DNA of 64,000 nucleotides from positions 1 to 64,000 of the forward strand of contig CAAEMT010000014.1 of NCBI GenBank assembly GCA_900757145.1. The letters run 5' to 3'. Below are positions 33,741-43,513 of this stretch, piece after piece; the stretch's first letter is position 1, and each line of letters starts with the position of its first letter. The stretch is from Lachnospiraceae bacterium (GTDB lineage Bacteria > Bacillota > Clostridia > Lachnospirales > Lachnospiraceae). The position numbers and the translations under genes were made by a program. Under the pieces are notes generated by a model that was given only the letters and a program-made list of their open reading frames with translations, was not told where the DNA came from and ran no database searches.

Positions 33741-35102
33741 GTGATCCATCAGTACAAAAATAATGGATACAACATCGTTTTGGATGTGAACAGCGGATCG
33801 GTGCATGTCGTAGATGAATTAGTATACGATGTGATAGCTCTGCTTGATGCGGGAAAGACAAAAGAGGAGACAAAACAGGAGCTTTCCGAAAAATATAAGA
33901 TACAGGATATTACTGAGGCGCTTGAAGAGTGTGAGGAATTAAAAGAAGCAGGCGTTCTGTTTACAGAGGATATTTATGAAAACGCGATTACCGATTATAA
34001 GGCGCGAAAGACTGTAGTAAAAGCGCTTTGCTTACATATTGCGCACGACTGCAATCTCGCATGCCGCTACTGCTTTGCAGAAGAAGGAGAGTATCACGGA
34101 CGGCGCGCTCTTATGAGCTATGAGGTCGGTAAGAAGGCGCTTGATTTCCTGATTGCAAATTCCGGTTCGAGAAGAAATCTTGAGGTTGACTTTTTCGGTG
34201 GGGAACCGCTGATGAACTGGCAGGTCGTAAAGGATCTCGTAAAATACGGCAGAGAGCAGGAAAAGCTGCATGATAAGAACTTCCGTTTTACGCTGACGAC
34301 GAACGGCGTACTGCTTAACGATGAGATCATGGAATTCTGCAATAAGGAAATGGCGAACGTCGTGCTCAGTATTGACGGCAGAAAAGAAGTACATGACTTT
34401 ATGCGTCCGTTCCGCAAAGGAGCAGGCAGCTATGATCTTGTTATGCCGAAATTCAAGAAGTTTGCAGAGAGCAGAAACCAGCAGAAATACTATGTGCGCG
34501 GTACATTCACGCATTATAATCTTGATTTTTCCAAAGATGTCCTGCATTTTGCGGACGAGGGCTTTGAACAGATTTCTGTAGAGCCTGTTGTCGCGCCTGA
34601 GACGGAAGCTTATGCGATCAAGAAAGAGGATATTCCGCAGATTCTTGAGGAGTACGATAAGCTGGCTGCCGAGATGGTAAAACGTGAAAAAGAGGGAAGA
34701 GGATTTACATTCTTCCACTATATGCTCGATCTAAGCGGCGGTCCGTGCGTATACAAACGCCTTTCTGGATGTGGGTCAGGCACGGAGTATTTGGCAGTGA
34801 CGCCGTGGGGTGATCTGTATCCGTGCCATCAGTTTGTCGGTATTGAAAAATATCTGATGGGAAATGTAGATGAGGGTATTACAAGACCGGAGATTATTGA
34901 CGAATTTAAATGCTGCAACGTTTATACCAAGGAAAAATGTAAAAACTGCTTTGCGAAGTTCTACTGCAGCGGCGGCTGCGCAGCGAACTCCTATAATTTC
35001 CACGGGACGATTCAGGATGCGTATGATATTGGCTGTGAGCTTCAGCGCAAACGTGTGGAGTGTGCCATTATGATAAAGGCGGCATTAGCCGACAACGAAT
35101 AA
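33741..35102 (+). CDS. scfB: SCIFF maturase, radical SAM/SPASM thioether-forming enzyme
   Basis: A 453-residue peptide-modifying enzyme. The N-terminal 90 residues form a PqqD-like peptide recognition domain (NIVLDVNSGSVHVVDELVYDVI). The radical SAM cluster motif is CNLACRYC (about residue 104), then FFGGEPLMNW and LTTNGVLL. The C-terminal SPASM part has many Cys: GCGSGTEYLAV, YPCHQFVG, CCNVYTKEKCKNCFAKFYCSGGC. GTG 33741 follows AGGAAGGGG. It is 12 bp from secDF, an arrangement often seen in Clostridia. Confidence 0.95.
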   Translation: MIHQYKNNGYNIVLDVNSGSVHVVDELVYDVIALLDAGKTKEETKQELSEKYKIQDITEALEECEELKEAGVLFTEDIYENAITDYKARKTVVKALCLHIAHDCNLACRYCFAEEGEYHGRRALMSYEVGKKALDFLIANSGSRRNLEVDFFGGEPLMNWQVVKDLVKYGREQEKLHDKNFRFTLTTNGVLLNDEIMEFCNKEMANVVLSIDGRKEVHDFMRPFRKGAGSYDLVMPKFKKFAESRNQQKYYVRGTFTHYNLDFSKDVLHFADEGFEQISVEPVVAPETEAYAIKKEDIPQILEEYDKLAAEMVKREKEGRGFTFFHYMLDLSGGPCVYKRLSGCGSGTEYLAVTPWGDLYPCHQFVGIEKYLMGNVDEGITRPEIIDEFKCCNVYTKEKCKNCFAKFYCSGGCAANSYNFHGTIQDAYDIGCELQRKRVECAIMIKAALADNE

Positions 35103-35114
35103 AGGAGAAAAGTC

Positions 35115-37259
35115 ATGAACAAGAAAAAAGCAAGAGTTGTTCTTGTCGGTATGGTGGCTTTGCTGGCGCTCCTGATCTATACGTCAGCAGTCGGTTTCGG
35201 CAAGACAGGGACAGGAGCGGCTAAGAATATCATTCTTGGTCTCGATCTTTCAGGCGGTGTAAGTATCACATATCAGGCAAAGGGCGATGAGACGCCTTCA
35301 GAAGAGGATATGAAGGATACGATTTATAAACTGCAGCAGAGAGTGACAGGTTACAGCACAGAGGCTCAGGTGTATCAGGAAGGCTCAGACCGCATTAACA
35401 TCGAGATTCCGGGCGTATCTGATGCAAATGCGATTCTCGAAGAGCTTGGAAAGCCGGGTTCTCTGGAATTCCGTCTTGAGGACGGAACAGTTGTCCTGAC
35501 AGGAAATCAGGTTGCTGATGCGGCGGCAAAGACACAGCAGGATAATATGGGCAACCGTGAGTATGTTGTACAGCTTGAACTGACAAAGGATGGTAAAGAG
35601 GCATTTGCTAAAGCAACGGCTGAAAATGTCGGAAAAGCGATTGAAATCGTATATGATGATCATGTGATCAGCGCGCCTACAGTAAATGAAGCGATTCCGG
35701 ACGGTACGGCAATCATTTCAGGTATGGCTGACGCAGAGGAGGCACAAAACCTTGCATCCTCCATCCGTATTGGTTCTCTTTCTCTTGAGCTTGAAGAGAT
35801 CCGTTCCAATGTAGTCGGAGCACAGCTTGGAGAAGATGCGATCCGCACAAGCCTTATTGCAGGTGCAATCGGTATTGCTCTTGTCATTATCTTTATGATC
35901 ATTGTATATGCGCTTCCGGGCGTTGTCGCAGGTCTGTCTCTTTTGATCTATGTGGGATTGACTCTTGTGAGCCTGAATGCGTTTGATCTGACGCTGACGC
36001 TTCCCGGTATCGCAGGTATTATCCTGACGATCGGTATGGCGGTTGATGCGAATGTTATCATTTACGCACGTATCCGTGAGGAGATCGCAGCTGGTAAATC
36101 AGTTAAGGCAGCGATAAAGACAGGTTTCCAGAAGGCTCTTTCTGCTATTCTTGATGGAAATATTACGACGCTTATTGCGGCGTTCGTGCTGAACCTGATG
36201 GGAACAGGAAGTGTAAAGGGATTTGCACAGACATTGGCGCTTGGTATTGTGCTTTCTATGATAACTGCGCTTGTTATTTCCCGTTTGATCGTAATGTCTC
36301 TGTATGAACTTGGTTTCAAGGAGGAGAAGTATTACGGTAAAGCAAAACAGACGAAAGTGATCAATTTTATCGGCAAGAAGCATATTTTCTTTGTTGTCTC
36401 TATCGTAATGATTCTTGCAGGACCGATTTTTATGGGGATCAATTCAGCAGCAGGAAAGGGAGCCCTCAATCTGAGTATGGATTTTAAGGGAGGTACTTCT
36501 ACGAGCGTTATCTTCAATGAAGATCTGTCGATCGCGCAGCTTGACGCAGATGTGAAGCCTCTTATTATGAAGGTGACAGGTGATGCTGAGATCCAGACAC
36601 AGAAGGTAGCAGGTTCAAACGAGGTATTTATTAAGACTCGCGTACTTACACTGGATGAACGTGAAGAAGTATCGCAGGCACTGCAGGACGCATACGGTAT
36701 CGACAAAAAGGCAATCAACTTTGAGACGATCTCCTCAACGGTCAGCAGCGAGATGCGTCAGGATGCAGTTACAGCTGTTTTGATCGCTGCGCTGTGTATG
36801 CTTGTATACATCTGGTTCCGTTTTAAAGATATCCGCTTTGCGGGAAGCGCCGTTCTGGCTCTTTTGCATGACGTACTTGTTGTATTTACGTGCTATGCGG
36901 CTGTCCGCATTTCCATTGGAAACACGTTCATTGCATGTATGCTGACGATTGTAGGATATTCAATCAACGCAACGATCGTTATTTTTGACCGAATCAGAGA
37001 GAATCAAAAACTCATGGGAAAAGCATCGTTGATTGATATTGTCAATACAAGTATCACTCAGACACTGACGAGAAGTATTTATACTTCCTTTACGACATTC
37101 ATTACGATTGCAGTGCTTTATGTACTCGGTGTAGCTACAATCAAGGAATTTGCGCTTCCGATGATCGTAGGTATCGTAGCAGGAGGATATTCATCTGTAT
37201 GTATTACAGGCGCGCTGTGGTACGTTATGAAGACTCATACAAAGAAAGCAGCAGCATAA
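35115..37259 (+). CDS. secDF: protein translocase subunit SecDF (fused)
   Basis: A 714-residue membrane protein joining SecD and SecF, driven by the proton gradient to pull exported proteins through SecYEG. The SecD half has one N-terminal helix, a P1 domain with LGLDLSGGVSITYQ and five helices with DANVIIYARIREE. The SecF half starts at about residue 415, has LSMDFKGGTSTSVIF, and ends with a helix bundle with GYSINATIVIFDRIRENQ. Fusion is common in Firmicutes. GGAGAAAAG precedes the ATG. It probably belongs to the SCIFF transcription unit. Confidence 0.96.
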   Translation: MNKKKARVVLVGMVALLALLIYTSAVGFGKTGTGAAKNIILGLDLSGGVSITYQAKGDETPSEEDMKDTIYKLQQRVTGYSTEAQVYQEGSDRINIEIPGVSDANAILEELGKPGSLEFRLEDGTVVLTGNQVADAAAKTQQDNMGNREYVVQLELTKDGKEAFAKATAENVGKAIEIVYDDHVISAPTVNEAIPDGTAIISGMADAEEAQNLASSIRIGSLSLELEEIRSNVVGAQLGEDAIRTSLIAGAIGIALVIIFMIIVYALPGVVAGLSLLIYVGLTLVSLNAFDLTLTLPGIAGIILTIGMAVDANVIIYARIREEIAAGKSVKAAIKTGFQKALSAILDGNITTLIAAFVLNLMGTGSVKGFAQTLALGIVLSMITALVISRLIVMSLYELGFKEEKYYGKAKQTKVINFIGKKHIFFVVSIVMILAGPIFMGINSAAGKGALNLSMDFKGGTSTSVIFNEDLSIAQLDADVKPLIMKVTGDAEIQTQKVAGSNEVFIKTRVLTLDEREEVSQALQDAYGIDKKAINFETISSTVSSEMRQDAVTAVLIAALCMLVYIWFRFKDIRFAGSAVLALLHDVLVVFTCYAAVRISIGNTFIACMLTIVGYSINATIVIFDRIRENQKLMGKASLIDIVNTSITQTLTRSIYTSFTTFITIAVLYVLGVATIKEFALPMIVGIVAGGYSSVCITGALWYVMKTHTKKAAA

Positions 37260-37339
37260 GCTGTTTGATTGCAGTATAATTTATTAGAAAAGATAATAAT
37301 TTTATTATCGTGTGATCAAAAGTGTCCGGACTGCCTAGT

Positions 37340-37363
37340 TCCGGAAGCCGGATGGCTTTCGGA
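37340..37363 (+). other. hairpin in the secDF-recJ gap
   Basis: A 10-bp stem with one G-U (37340-37349 with 37354-37363, loop GGAT). A T-run follows only 16 nt later (37378-37383). It could be an attenuator or terminator after secDF; the evidence is modest. Confidence 0.4.
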
Positions 37364-37441
37364 GCAGCGGCCGGATATTTTTTGTGTCATAGGAAAGAAC
37401 CATCATACAAGCATTATTATATTAAATTAGAAGGGAAAGGC

Positions 37442-39295
37442 ATGAGAAGAAAGAAAGAAAAATGGTTTGTTGCAGCAAAACGGGCTGATTTTGAACAGAT
37501 AGCGAAAAAATTTTCGATCGATCCTGTGACAGCGCGACTGATCCGAAACCGTGATGTTGTAGGAGATGAACAGATACAGTCTTACTTAAAAGGCGGTATG
37601 GAGTCGCTGCATGATCCGAATCTGATGAAAGGATGTCAGGAAGCAGCCCGGCTTCTTGCAAAGAAGATAGAGGAGAAGAAAAAAATCCGTATTATAGGTG
37701 ATTATGATATAGATGGAGTCAATGCAACGTATATTTTGTATCGCGGACTTACACATTGCGGGGCAAACGTAGACTTTGAGATACCGGATCGGATGAAGGA
37801 CGGATACGGATTAAATATCCATTTGCTTGAGCTGGCTCGTGCAGAAGAAGTGGATACCGTGATCACCTGTGATAATGGAATTGCCGCACTTGATGAGATT
37901 GCGTATGCGAGGAGACATGGAATGACTGTGATCGTTACAGATCATCATGAACCACGCTACGAAGCGTGCGGGGAAGAGCAGCCAAAGGCAGAACAATCCG
38001 GTGGAGAAGCAAAAAGCAGGGAAATAAAAAGCAGAGAAACAGAGAGTGAAAATCTGTCGCGAAGGTATCTTCTGCCGGAAGCAGATGTGCTGATTAATCC
38101 AAAACAGCCGGATTGTGCGTATCCGTATAAAAAGCTGTGCGGCGCTGCGGTGGCGTGGAAGGTAATCTGCTGTCTGTTTGATGTTTGCCGTGTCCCGTTT
38201 GCACGGGCAGAAGAATTACTGCCGTTTGTCGCTGTGGCGACTGTCGGAGATGTAATGGAGCTTGACGGTGAAAACCGCATTCTGGTAAAGGAGGGGCTGC
38301 AAAGATTTCCTGATACAGACAATCTGGGACTGCGTGCTCTTGTTGCCGCAAATGCGCTTGATATAGAAAACATCACATCTTATCATATCGGATTTGTCCT
38401 GGGGCCGTGTATCAATGCAAGCGGGCGGCTTGATACGGCGAAGCGGTCTATGCGCCTTTTGCTTGCTGAGGATCAGATGGAAGCAAAGAAACTTGCAGAG
38501 GAGCTGAAGCAGCTTAATGATGAGCGTAAGACATTGACTTTAGAAGCTGTATCCGAGGCGTGTGAACTGATCGAGACAGGCATCTATGATCAGGATCGTG
38601 TTCTTGTTATTTATTTGCCGTCATGTCATGAGAGTATTGCTGGAATTGTGGCAGGCAGGCTTCGTGAGCGGTATGGAAAACCGACATTTGTAGTGACGGA
38701 TTCTAAGGATGGTGCGAAAGGCTCAGGGCGTTCGATAGAAGCATATTCCATGTTTGATGAAATGGTAAAGTGCGGTGATGTATTTACAAAATACGGCGGT
38801 CATCCGATGGCCGCGGGGTTTTCACTGGAAAAAAGCCGTATTGATGAAATGCGCATGCGGCTGAATGAAAACTGTATCTTAAGTGATGAGGAGATGATGG
38901 AAAAGGTCACGATTGATGTGCCGATGCCTATCGGCTATATAAGTGAATCGCTGATCGATGAGCTGGCTTTGCTTGAACCGTTCGGTCGGGGAAACGAAAA
39001 GCCCATCTTTGCCGAAGCGCACCTTTCGCTGCTCGGCGCGCGAATCCTCGGAAAAAATGCAAACGTTGTTAAGCTTCGTGTGATGAACCGCGCAGGCTGT
39101 GTCATGGATGCTATGTATTTCGGAGATCCGCAGGAGCTGGAGGAATATCTTGCAGAAAAATATAACCAGACGAAGGTACAGGAGCTTTTCTGGGGACGCG
39201 GTTCGCAGATGGAGCTGGACATTGCGTATTATCCGTCTGTGAACGAATACATGGGGAGAAAAACACTCCAGATCGTAATAAAGAATTATAAATAG
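37442..39295 (+). CDS. recJ: single-stranded-DNA-specific exonuclease RecJ
   Basis: A 617-residue 5'-3' exonuclease of the DHH family used in recombination and mismatch repair. Motifs: GDYDIDGVNATYI (residues 86-98), TCDNGIAA, VTDHHEP (DHH 167-169), GAAVAWK, GPCINASGRLD and the DHHA1 segment KGSGRSIEAYSMFDEM...KYGGHPMAAGFSL. Between DHHEP and LINPKQ there is an extra charged segment of about 37 residues (172-208) where RecJ proteins usually have about 10. ATG 37442 follows AGAAGGGAAAGG; an open frame upstream has no ribosome binding site. Confidence 0.93.
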   Translation: MRRKKEKWFVAAKRADFEQIAKKFSIDPVTARLIRNRDVVGDEQIQSYLKGGMESLHDPNLMKGCQEAARLLAKKIEEKKKIRIIGDYDIDGVNATYILYRGLTHCGANVDFEIPDRMKDGYGLNIHLLELARAEEVDTVITCDNGIAALDEIAYARRHGMTVIVTDHHEPRYEACGEEQPKAEQSGGEAKSREIKSRETESENLSRRYLLPEADVLINPKQPDCAYPYKKLCGAAVAWKVICCLFDVCRVPFARAEELLPFVAVATVGDVMELDGENRILVKEGLQRFPDTDNLGLRALVAANALDIENITSYHIGFVLGPCINASGRLDTAKRSMRLLLAEDQMEAKKLAEELKQLNDERKTLTLEAVSEACELIETGIYDQDRVLVIYLPSCHESIAGIVAGRLRERYGKPTFVVTDSKDGAKGSGRSIEAYSMFDEMVKCGDVFTKYGGHPMAAGFSLEKSRIDEMRMRLNENCILSDEEMMEKVTIDVPMPIGYISESLIDELALLEPFGRGNEKPIFAEAHLSLLGARILGKNANVVKLRVMNRAGCVMDAMYFGDPQELEEYLAEKYNQTKVQELFWGRGSQMELDIAYYPSVNEYMGRKTLQIVIKNYK

Positions 39296-39475
39296 CAGTG
39301 CAGCCGCTTCACGCGCACGGAAGCAAGAGATATGTAATTGCTACGCAGTATGCATCCGGTGCGGCAAAAGTGTGCCCAGTAAGAGCTGTGCAAAGCTGCG
39401 AGAGTGTTCGGAGCATATTTTTGTTGATGAATTGGCTGCTGTAAGTCTTAAAAGCCGGGCATAGGGACACAGTGG

Positions 39476-39967
39476 TCAGAATTTCAGATGAGAAAAGTAA
39501 GCCTTATCTTTTGCAGAAAGCTTTCTTTTATATTTGAGCGTCACGGATTCGTCCCAGTAAAAGCGATTGAACCTGGATGACTTTTTGACTTTCATTTTCA
39601 CCTGCACCTTATTTTTAGAAAAGAACAGGGAACCGGTACCCTTATTTCCCCAACTGTCCGCCCATTTGAACTTTGTGACCTTATTCTTTTTCAGTGGGGC
39701 AGTAATCGTACTCGTCTGATAAAGCGGCGAGCCATTGATGCCATAATGCTCTACGACGAAAGATACCTTCTTTTTTGTGAGCTTCGTAACGACGAGGGAG
39801 GTCGTGGGCTTTCTTTTTGCTCCGGATGCCCAGGGGCCGCTTACCTTGTACGATTTCTGGTAAACGCCGGTACGCGCCTTTGACGATGCCTGTGCGTTCA
39901 GAGGCAGAGCGCAGATCATTACAAGCAGGAGAAGAAAGAGATTCAGGTGTTTTTTTGCTGTTTTCAT
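39476..39967 (-). CDS. uncharacterised small, very basic secreted protein
   Basis: A 163-residue protein with a clear signal peptide (LNLFLLLLVMICALPLNAQA, cleavage after about residue 27). The mature part is rich in Lys, Ser and aromatic residues with alternating beta-type segments (SLVVTKLTKKKVSFVVEHYG, KNKVQVKMKVKKSS). No known family is recognised; a wall-binding beta-sandwich is plausible from composition only. AAAGGAGG precedes the ATG. It is 36 bp downstream of the PHP phosphatase gene on the same strand. Confidence 0.7.
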   Translation of the reverse strand: MKTAKKHLNLFLLLLVMICALPLNAQASSKARTGVYQKSYKVSGPWASGAKRKPTTSLVVTKLTKKKVSFVVEHYGINGSPLYQTSTITAPLKKNKVTKFKWADSWGNKGTGSLFFSKNKVQVKMKVKKSSRFNRFYWDESVTLKYKRKLSAKDKAYFSHLKF

Positions 39968-40003
39968 GAAAACCTCCTTTAAAATGAAAATAGGTTAATA
40001 AAG

Positions 40004-40816
40004 CTACAGAAAAATCTGCTGCGGGCATCTTTGTTTAAAAATCGTATAACTGCGAAAACCAAGTGAGGAAAGGATTTCGTGAGCCTTTTTGAAATCAAAA
40101 CAAAGATGCTGCGGAGCGTGTGCATCTGATCCGATGGTAACAAGTTCCCCGCCCAGCTCGCGGTATCTGCGCAGAACGTCTGTAGAGGGATTCGGTTCCC
40201 CGAGACCGTATTTCAGTCCTCCCGTATTGACCTCCAGACATTTACCGTTTTCGATAAGAAAATGAAGAATCGGATCGATCACATCTGCGTATTTATAATA
40301 GGAATAAAAAAGATTGCGGTTTGGACCGTAGCGGACAATAAAATCGAGGTGTCCCAGTGTGTCAAATGATTTTAGTTCCAGACGCTTAAGCGCCTCATAC
40401 TGCTCCATGAAAAAATCAGCGTAGCAGTCTTCCTCTTTTCGCCCTGCAAAACAGCCTCCGTAATAAGGATCTTCCCCATACAGAAGATGACAAGAGGCAA
40501 TGATAAAATCAAAAGGATAAGCATCTGCAAGCATAGAAAGCTCTGAAACGAGATGCTTCTGTATACCGAATTCCATGCCGGTACCGATCCACAGCCTGTC
40601 ACGGTATTGTTCTTTTAGTTTTTTTAGAGATGGGAAATACGCATCAAGATCAAGCACAAAATTTTCTTCGACCGGAGGATAATCTGGATCATAGTGCTCT
40701 GTAAAACATAATCCATCCAATCCAAGCGCCAGTGCACGTTCGGCCATGTGCTGTGCCGGTGTATCGCTGTCACCGGAAAAGTCCGAATGAAGATGAAAGT
40801 CGTATCTGATTCCCAT
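40004..40816 (-). CDS. PHP-domain histidinol-phosphatase-like protein
   Basis: A 270-residue PHP-family metallophosphoesterase of the HisK/HisJ type. Metal ligands are visible in DFHLHSDFSGDS, FTEHYD, ASCHLLYG, DTLGHLDFI, EVNTGG and TIGSDAHAP. Members dephosphorylate histidinol phosphate, but no other his gene is here, so the substrate remains uncertain. GGGAGG precedes ATG 40816. Confidence 0.85.
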   Translation of the reverse strand: MGIRYDFHLHSDFSGDSDTPAQHMAERALALGLDGLCFTEHYDPDYPPVEENFVLDLDAYFPSLKKLKEQYRDRLWIGTGMEFGIQKHLVSELSMLADAYPFDFIIASCHLLYGEDPYYGGCFAGRKEEDCYADFFMEQYEALKRLELKSFDTLGHLDFIVRYGPNRNLFYSYYKYADVIDPILHFLIENGKCLEVNTGGLKYGLGEPNPSTDVLRRYRELGGELVTIGSDAHAPQHLCFDFKKAHEILSSLGFRSYTIFKQRCPQQIFL

Positions 40817-40951
40817 GTGTGTTCCTCCCTGTAATCTGTATCTGTCTTCCTAATGAATCATTGCCCGGTCTGTGAAACTTATTATTAAGAATATCATATC
40901 GGACATAAAATTAAAAGTCTATAAATTTTTGGAAGAAAATCATATTACTAC

Positions 40952-40980
40952 TTGAATTTTTGGGATAAATTAGTTAGAAT
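40952..40980 (+). promoter_or_regulatory. promoter of gap
   Basis: TTGAAT (40952-40957), a 17-bp spacer and TAGAAT (40975-40980). It leaves a leader of about 80 nt, AT-rich and without an obvious structure. Confidence 0.55.
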
Positions 40981-41064
40981 AATAGACAGGTTGAGGTTTT
41001 TTTAACAAATGAAGATACCTTGACATTTACCTAATCAAAATTACATTTAGGAGGAATTGTAATC

Positions 41065-42078
41065 ATGGCAGTAAAAGTTGCGATTAATGGATTTGGACGT
41101 ATCGGTCGTCTTGCATTCAGACAGATGTTTGGTGCAGAGGGATATGAAGTTGTTGCTATCAACGACCTGACAAGCCCGAAGATGCTGGCTCACTTACTGA
41201 AATATGACTCATCACAGGGTAAATATGCTCTGGCTGACAAGGTTTCCAACACAGATGATTCTATCATCGTTGACGGAAAAGAGATCAAGATCTACGCTAA
41301 GGCTAACGCTGCAGAGCTTCCGTGGGGAGAGATCGGTGTTGACGTAGTTCTGGAGTGTACAGGTTTCTACACATCCAAGGAAAAAGCTTCTGCTCATATC
41401 ACAGCAGGTGCTAAGAAGGTTGTTATCTCCGCTCCGGCTGGAAATGATCTTCCGACAATCGTTTACAACGTAAACCATGAGACACTGACAAAAGAGGATA
41501 CTGTTATTTCCGCAGCTTCCTGTACAACAAACTGCCTGGCTCCGATGGCTAAGGCTCTGAACGACTATATGCCGGTTGAGTCTGGTATCATGTGCACAAT
41601 CCATGCATACACAGGCGATCAGATGATCCTTGACGGACCGCAGAGAAAAGGCGATCTGAGAAGATCCCGTGCAGGTGCTGTTAATATCGTTCCGAACTCC
41701 ACAGGTGCTGCAAAGGCAATCGGTCTGGTTATTCCGGAACTGAACGGCAAGCTGATCGGTGCTGCTCAGCGTGTACCGACTCCGACAGGTTCTACAACAA
41801 TCCTGAACGCAGTTGTTAAGGGTGAGGCTACAGTTGATGGTATCAACGCAGCTATGAAGGCAGCAGCTACAGAGTCCTTCGGATACAACGAGGATGAGAT
41901 CGTATCTTCTGATATCGTAGGTATGAGATTCGGTTCTCTGTTCGATGCTACACAGACAATGGTAGTTAACCTTGAGAACGGAACATCTCAGGTACAGGTA
42001 GTTTCTTGGTATGACAACGAGAACTCCTACGTAAGCCAGATGGTTCGTACAATCAAATACTTCGCTGAGCTTGCTTAA
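41065..42078 (+). CDS. gap: glyceraldehyde-3-phosphate dehydrogenase
   Basis: Glycolytic NAD-dependent enzyme, 337 aa. NAD-binding INGFGRIGRLAFR at the N terminus and the catalytic SAASCTTNCLAP (Cys near residue 154) are intact, as is the NIVPNSTGAAKA phosphate-binding segment. Codons are strongly biased to the preferred set, consistent with very high expression. AGGAGG precedes the ATG. A terminator follows, then pgk and tpi. Confidence 0.98.
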   Translation: MAVKVAINGFGRIGRLAFRQMFGAEGYEVVAINDLTSPKMLAHLLKYDSSQGKYALADKVSNTDDSIIVDGKEIKIYAKANAAELPWGEIGVDVVLECTGFYTSKEKASAHITAGAKKVVISAPAGNDLPTIVYNVNHETLTKEDTVISAASCTTNCLAPMAKALNDYMPVESGIMCTIHAYTGDQMILDGPQRKGDLRRSRAGAVNIVPNSTGAAKAIGLVIPELNGKLIGAAQRVPTPTGSTTILNAVVKGEATVDGINAAMKAAATESFGYNEDEIVSSDIVGMRFGSLFDATQTMVVNLENGTSQVQVVSWYDNENSYVSQMVRTIKYFAELA

Positions 42079-42116
42079 TCATTTCTGATTGAGAACAGCG
42101 TCTTATTGATGACCTA

Positions 42117-42153
42117 AAAGAGGTCCGGTCTGATTGGACCGGACCTTTATTTT
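42117..42153 (+). terminator. terminator after gap
   Basis: Perfect 10-bp GC-rich stem (42121-42130 with 42137-42146), an A-tract before and TTTATTTT after. gap can therefore be expressed separately from pgk-tpi. Confidence 0.93.
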
Positions 42154-42279
42154 GTCGCAGGAAAGACCATGCTACGCTGACGTGTGAAAGTCTTTCCGTA
42201 ACAAAATACTCCGCAGGATCACGCTGCGGCGGATAGGAAGATAACCTATTTTACAATAACCATACAGGAGGGATTTCCC

Positions 42280-43500
42280 ATGCTTAATAAAAAGACAGTT
42301 GATGATTTCAACGCAAAAGGAAAACGCGTTCTGGTAAGATGCGACTTTAACGTACCGCTTAAAGACGGCGTAATCACAGATGAGACACGTATCGTAGCAG
42401 CGCTTCCGACAATCAAAAAGCTGATCGCTGACGGCGGAAAAGTTATTCTCTGCTCCCATCTTGGTAAAGTAAAGAACGGCCCGAATGAGGGTGAGTCACT
42501 TGCTCCGGTTGCAAAGCGTCTTTCTGAGAAACTTGGCAAGGAAGTTGTATTTGTTTCTGATTATCATGTGACAGGCGAGGAAGCTACAAAGGCTGTAGAA
42601 GCAATGAACGAAGGCGATGTAGTTCTTCTTCAGAATACACGTTTCCGCGGTGCGGAAGAGACAAAGAACGGAGAGGAGTTCAGCAAAGAGCTGGCTGATC
42701 TGGCCGACATCTACGTATGCGACGCATTCGGTTCCTCACACAGAGCGCACGCTTCCGTTGCAGGCGTTACAAAGTTCATCAGAGAAAAAGGCGGCGTAAA
42801 CGCAGTCGGATACCTGATGCAGAAAGAAATCGACTTCCTTGGAAATGCAGTAAACAATCCGGTAAGACCGTTTGTTGCGATCCTCGGAGGCGCAAAGGTA
42901 GCAGATAAATTAAATGTTATCTCTAACCTGATCGAAAAGTGCGACACACTGATCATCGGCGGCGGTATGGCATTTACCTTCCTCAAAGCAAAGGGCTATG
43001 AGGTAGGATGCTCTCTCGTAGACGATACGAAGCTTGACTACTGCAAGGAGATGGTAGAAAAGGCTGAGAAGCTTGGAAAGCAGCTTCTGCTTCCGGTTGA
43101 TACTGCTGCTGCAGCAGCATTCCCGTCACCGATCGATGCAAAGATCGAGGTATCTGTGGTGAACGTAGAAGCAATGCCGGCAGACATGATGGGACTGGAT
43201 ATCGGACCGGAAACAGCAAAGATCTATGCAGATGCAGTAAAATCCGCAAAGACAGTTGTATGGAACGGACCGATGGGCGTATTCGAGAACCCGACACTTG
43301 CAGCAGGAACAATCGCAGTAGCAAAGGCTCTTGCAGAGACAGACGCAACAACGATCATCGGTGGCGGCGATTCCGCAGCAGCAGTAAACCAGCTTGGTTT
43401 TGGTGACAAGATGTCTCACATCTCTACAGGCGGCGGCGCGTCTCTTGAGTTCCTTGAAGGAAAAGACCTGCCGGGCGTAGTAGCAGCAGACGATAAGTAA
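42280..43500 (+). CDS. pgk: phosphoglycerate kinase
   Basis: A 406-residue kinase that makes ATP from 1,3-bisphosphoglycerate. Signatures: RVLVRCDFNVPLKDG, ILCSHLGKVKNGP (a shortened form of the usual SHLGRPKG), RPFVAILGGAKVADKL, WNGPMGVFENP and the nucleotide-binding GGGDSAAAV. Highly biased codons. The leader between the gap terminator and the ATG has a short hairpin (42160-42167 with 42190-42197). AGGAGGG precedes the start. Confidence 0.97.
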   Translation: MLNKKTVDDFNAKGKRVLVRCDFNVPLKDGVITDETRIVAALPTIKKLIADGGKVILCSHLGKVKNGPNEGESLAPVAKRLSEKLGKEVVFVSDYHVTGEEATKAVEAMNEGDVVLLQNTRFRGAEETKNGEEFSKELADLADIYVCDAFGSSHRAHASVAGVTKFIREKGGVNAVGYLMQKEIDFLGNAVNNPVRPFVAILGGAKVADKLNVISNLIEKCDTLIIGGGMAFTFLKAKGYEVGCSLVDDTKLDYCKEMVEKAEKLGKQLLLPVDTAAAAAFPSPIDAKIEVSVVNVEAMPADMMGLDIGPETAKIYADAVKSAKTVVWNGPMGVFENPTLAAGTIAVAKALAETDATTIIGGGDSAAAVNQLGFGDKMSHISTGGGASLEFLEGKDLPGVVAADDK

Positions 43501-43513
43501 GAACTTAGCGATT

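Noticed and set aside
41020..41048. TTGACA at 41020 as the gap promoter
   Set aside because: The matching -10 would lie against the AGGAGG ribosome binding site, so the transcript would start inside it. The pair at 40952-40980 fits better.
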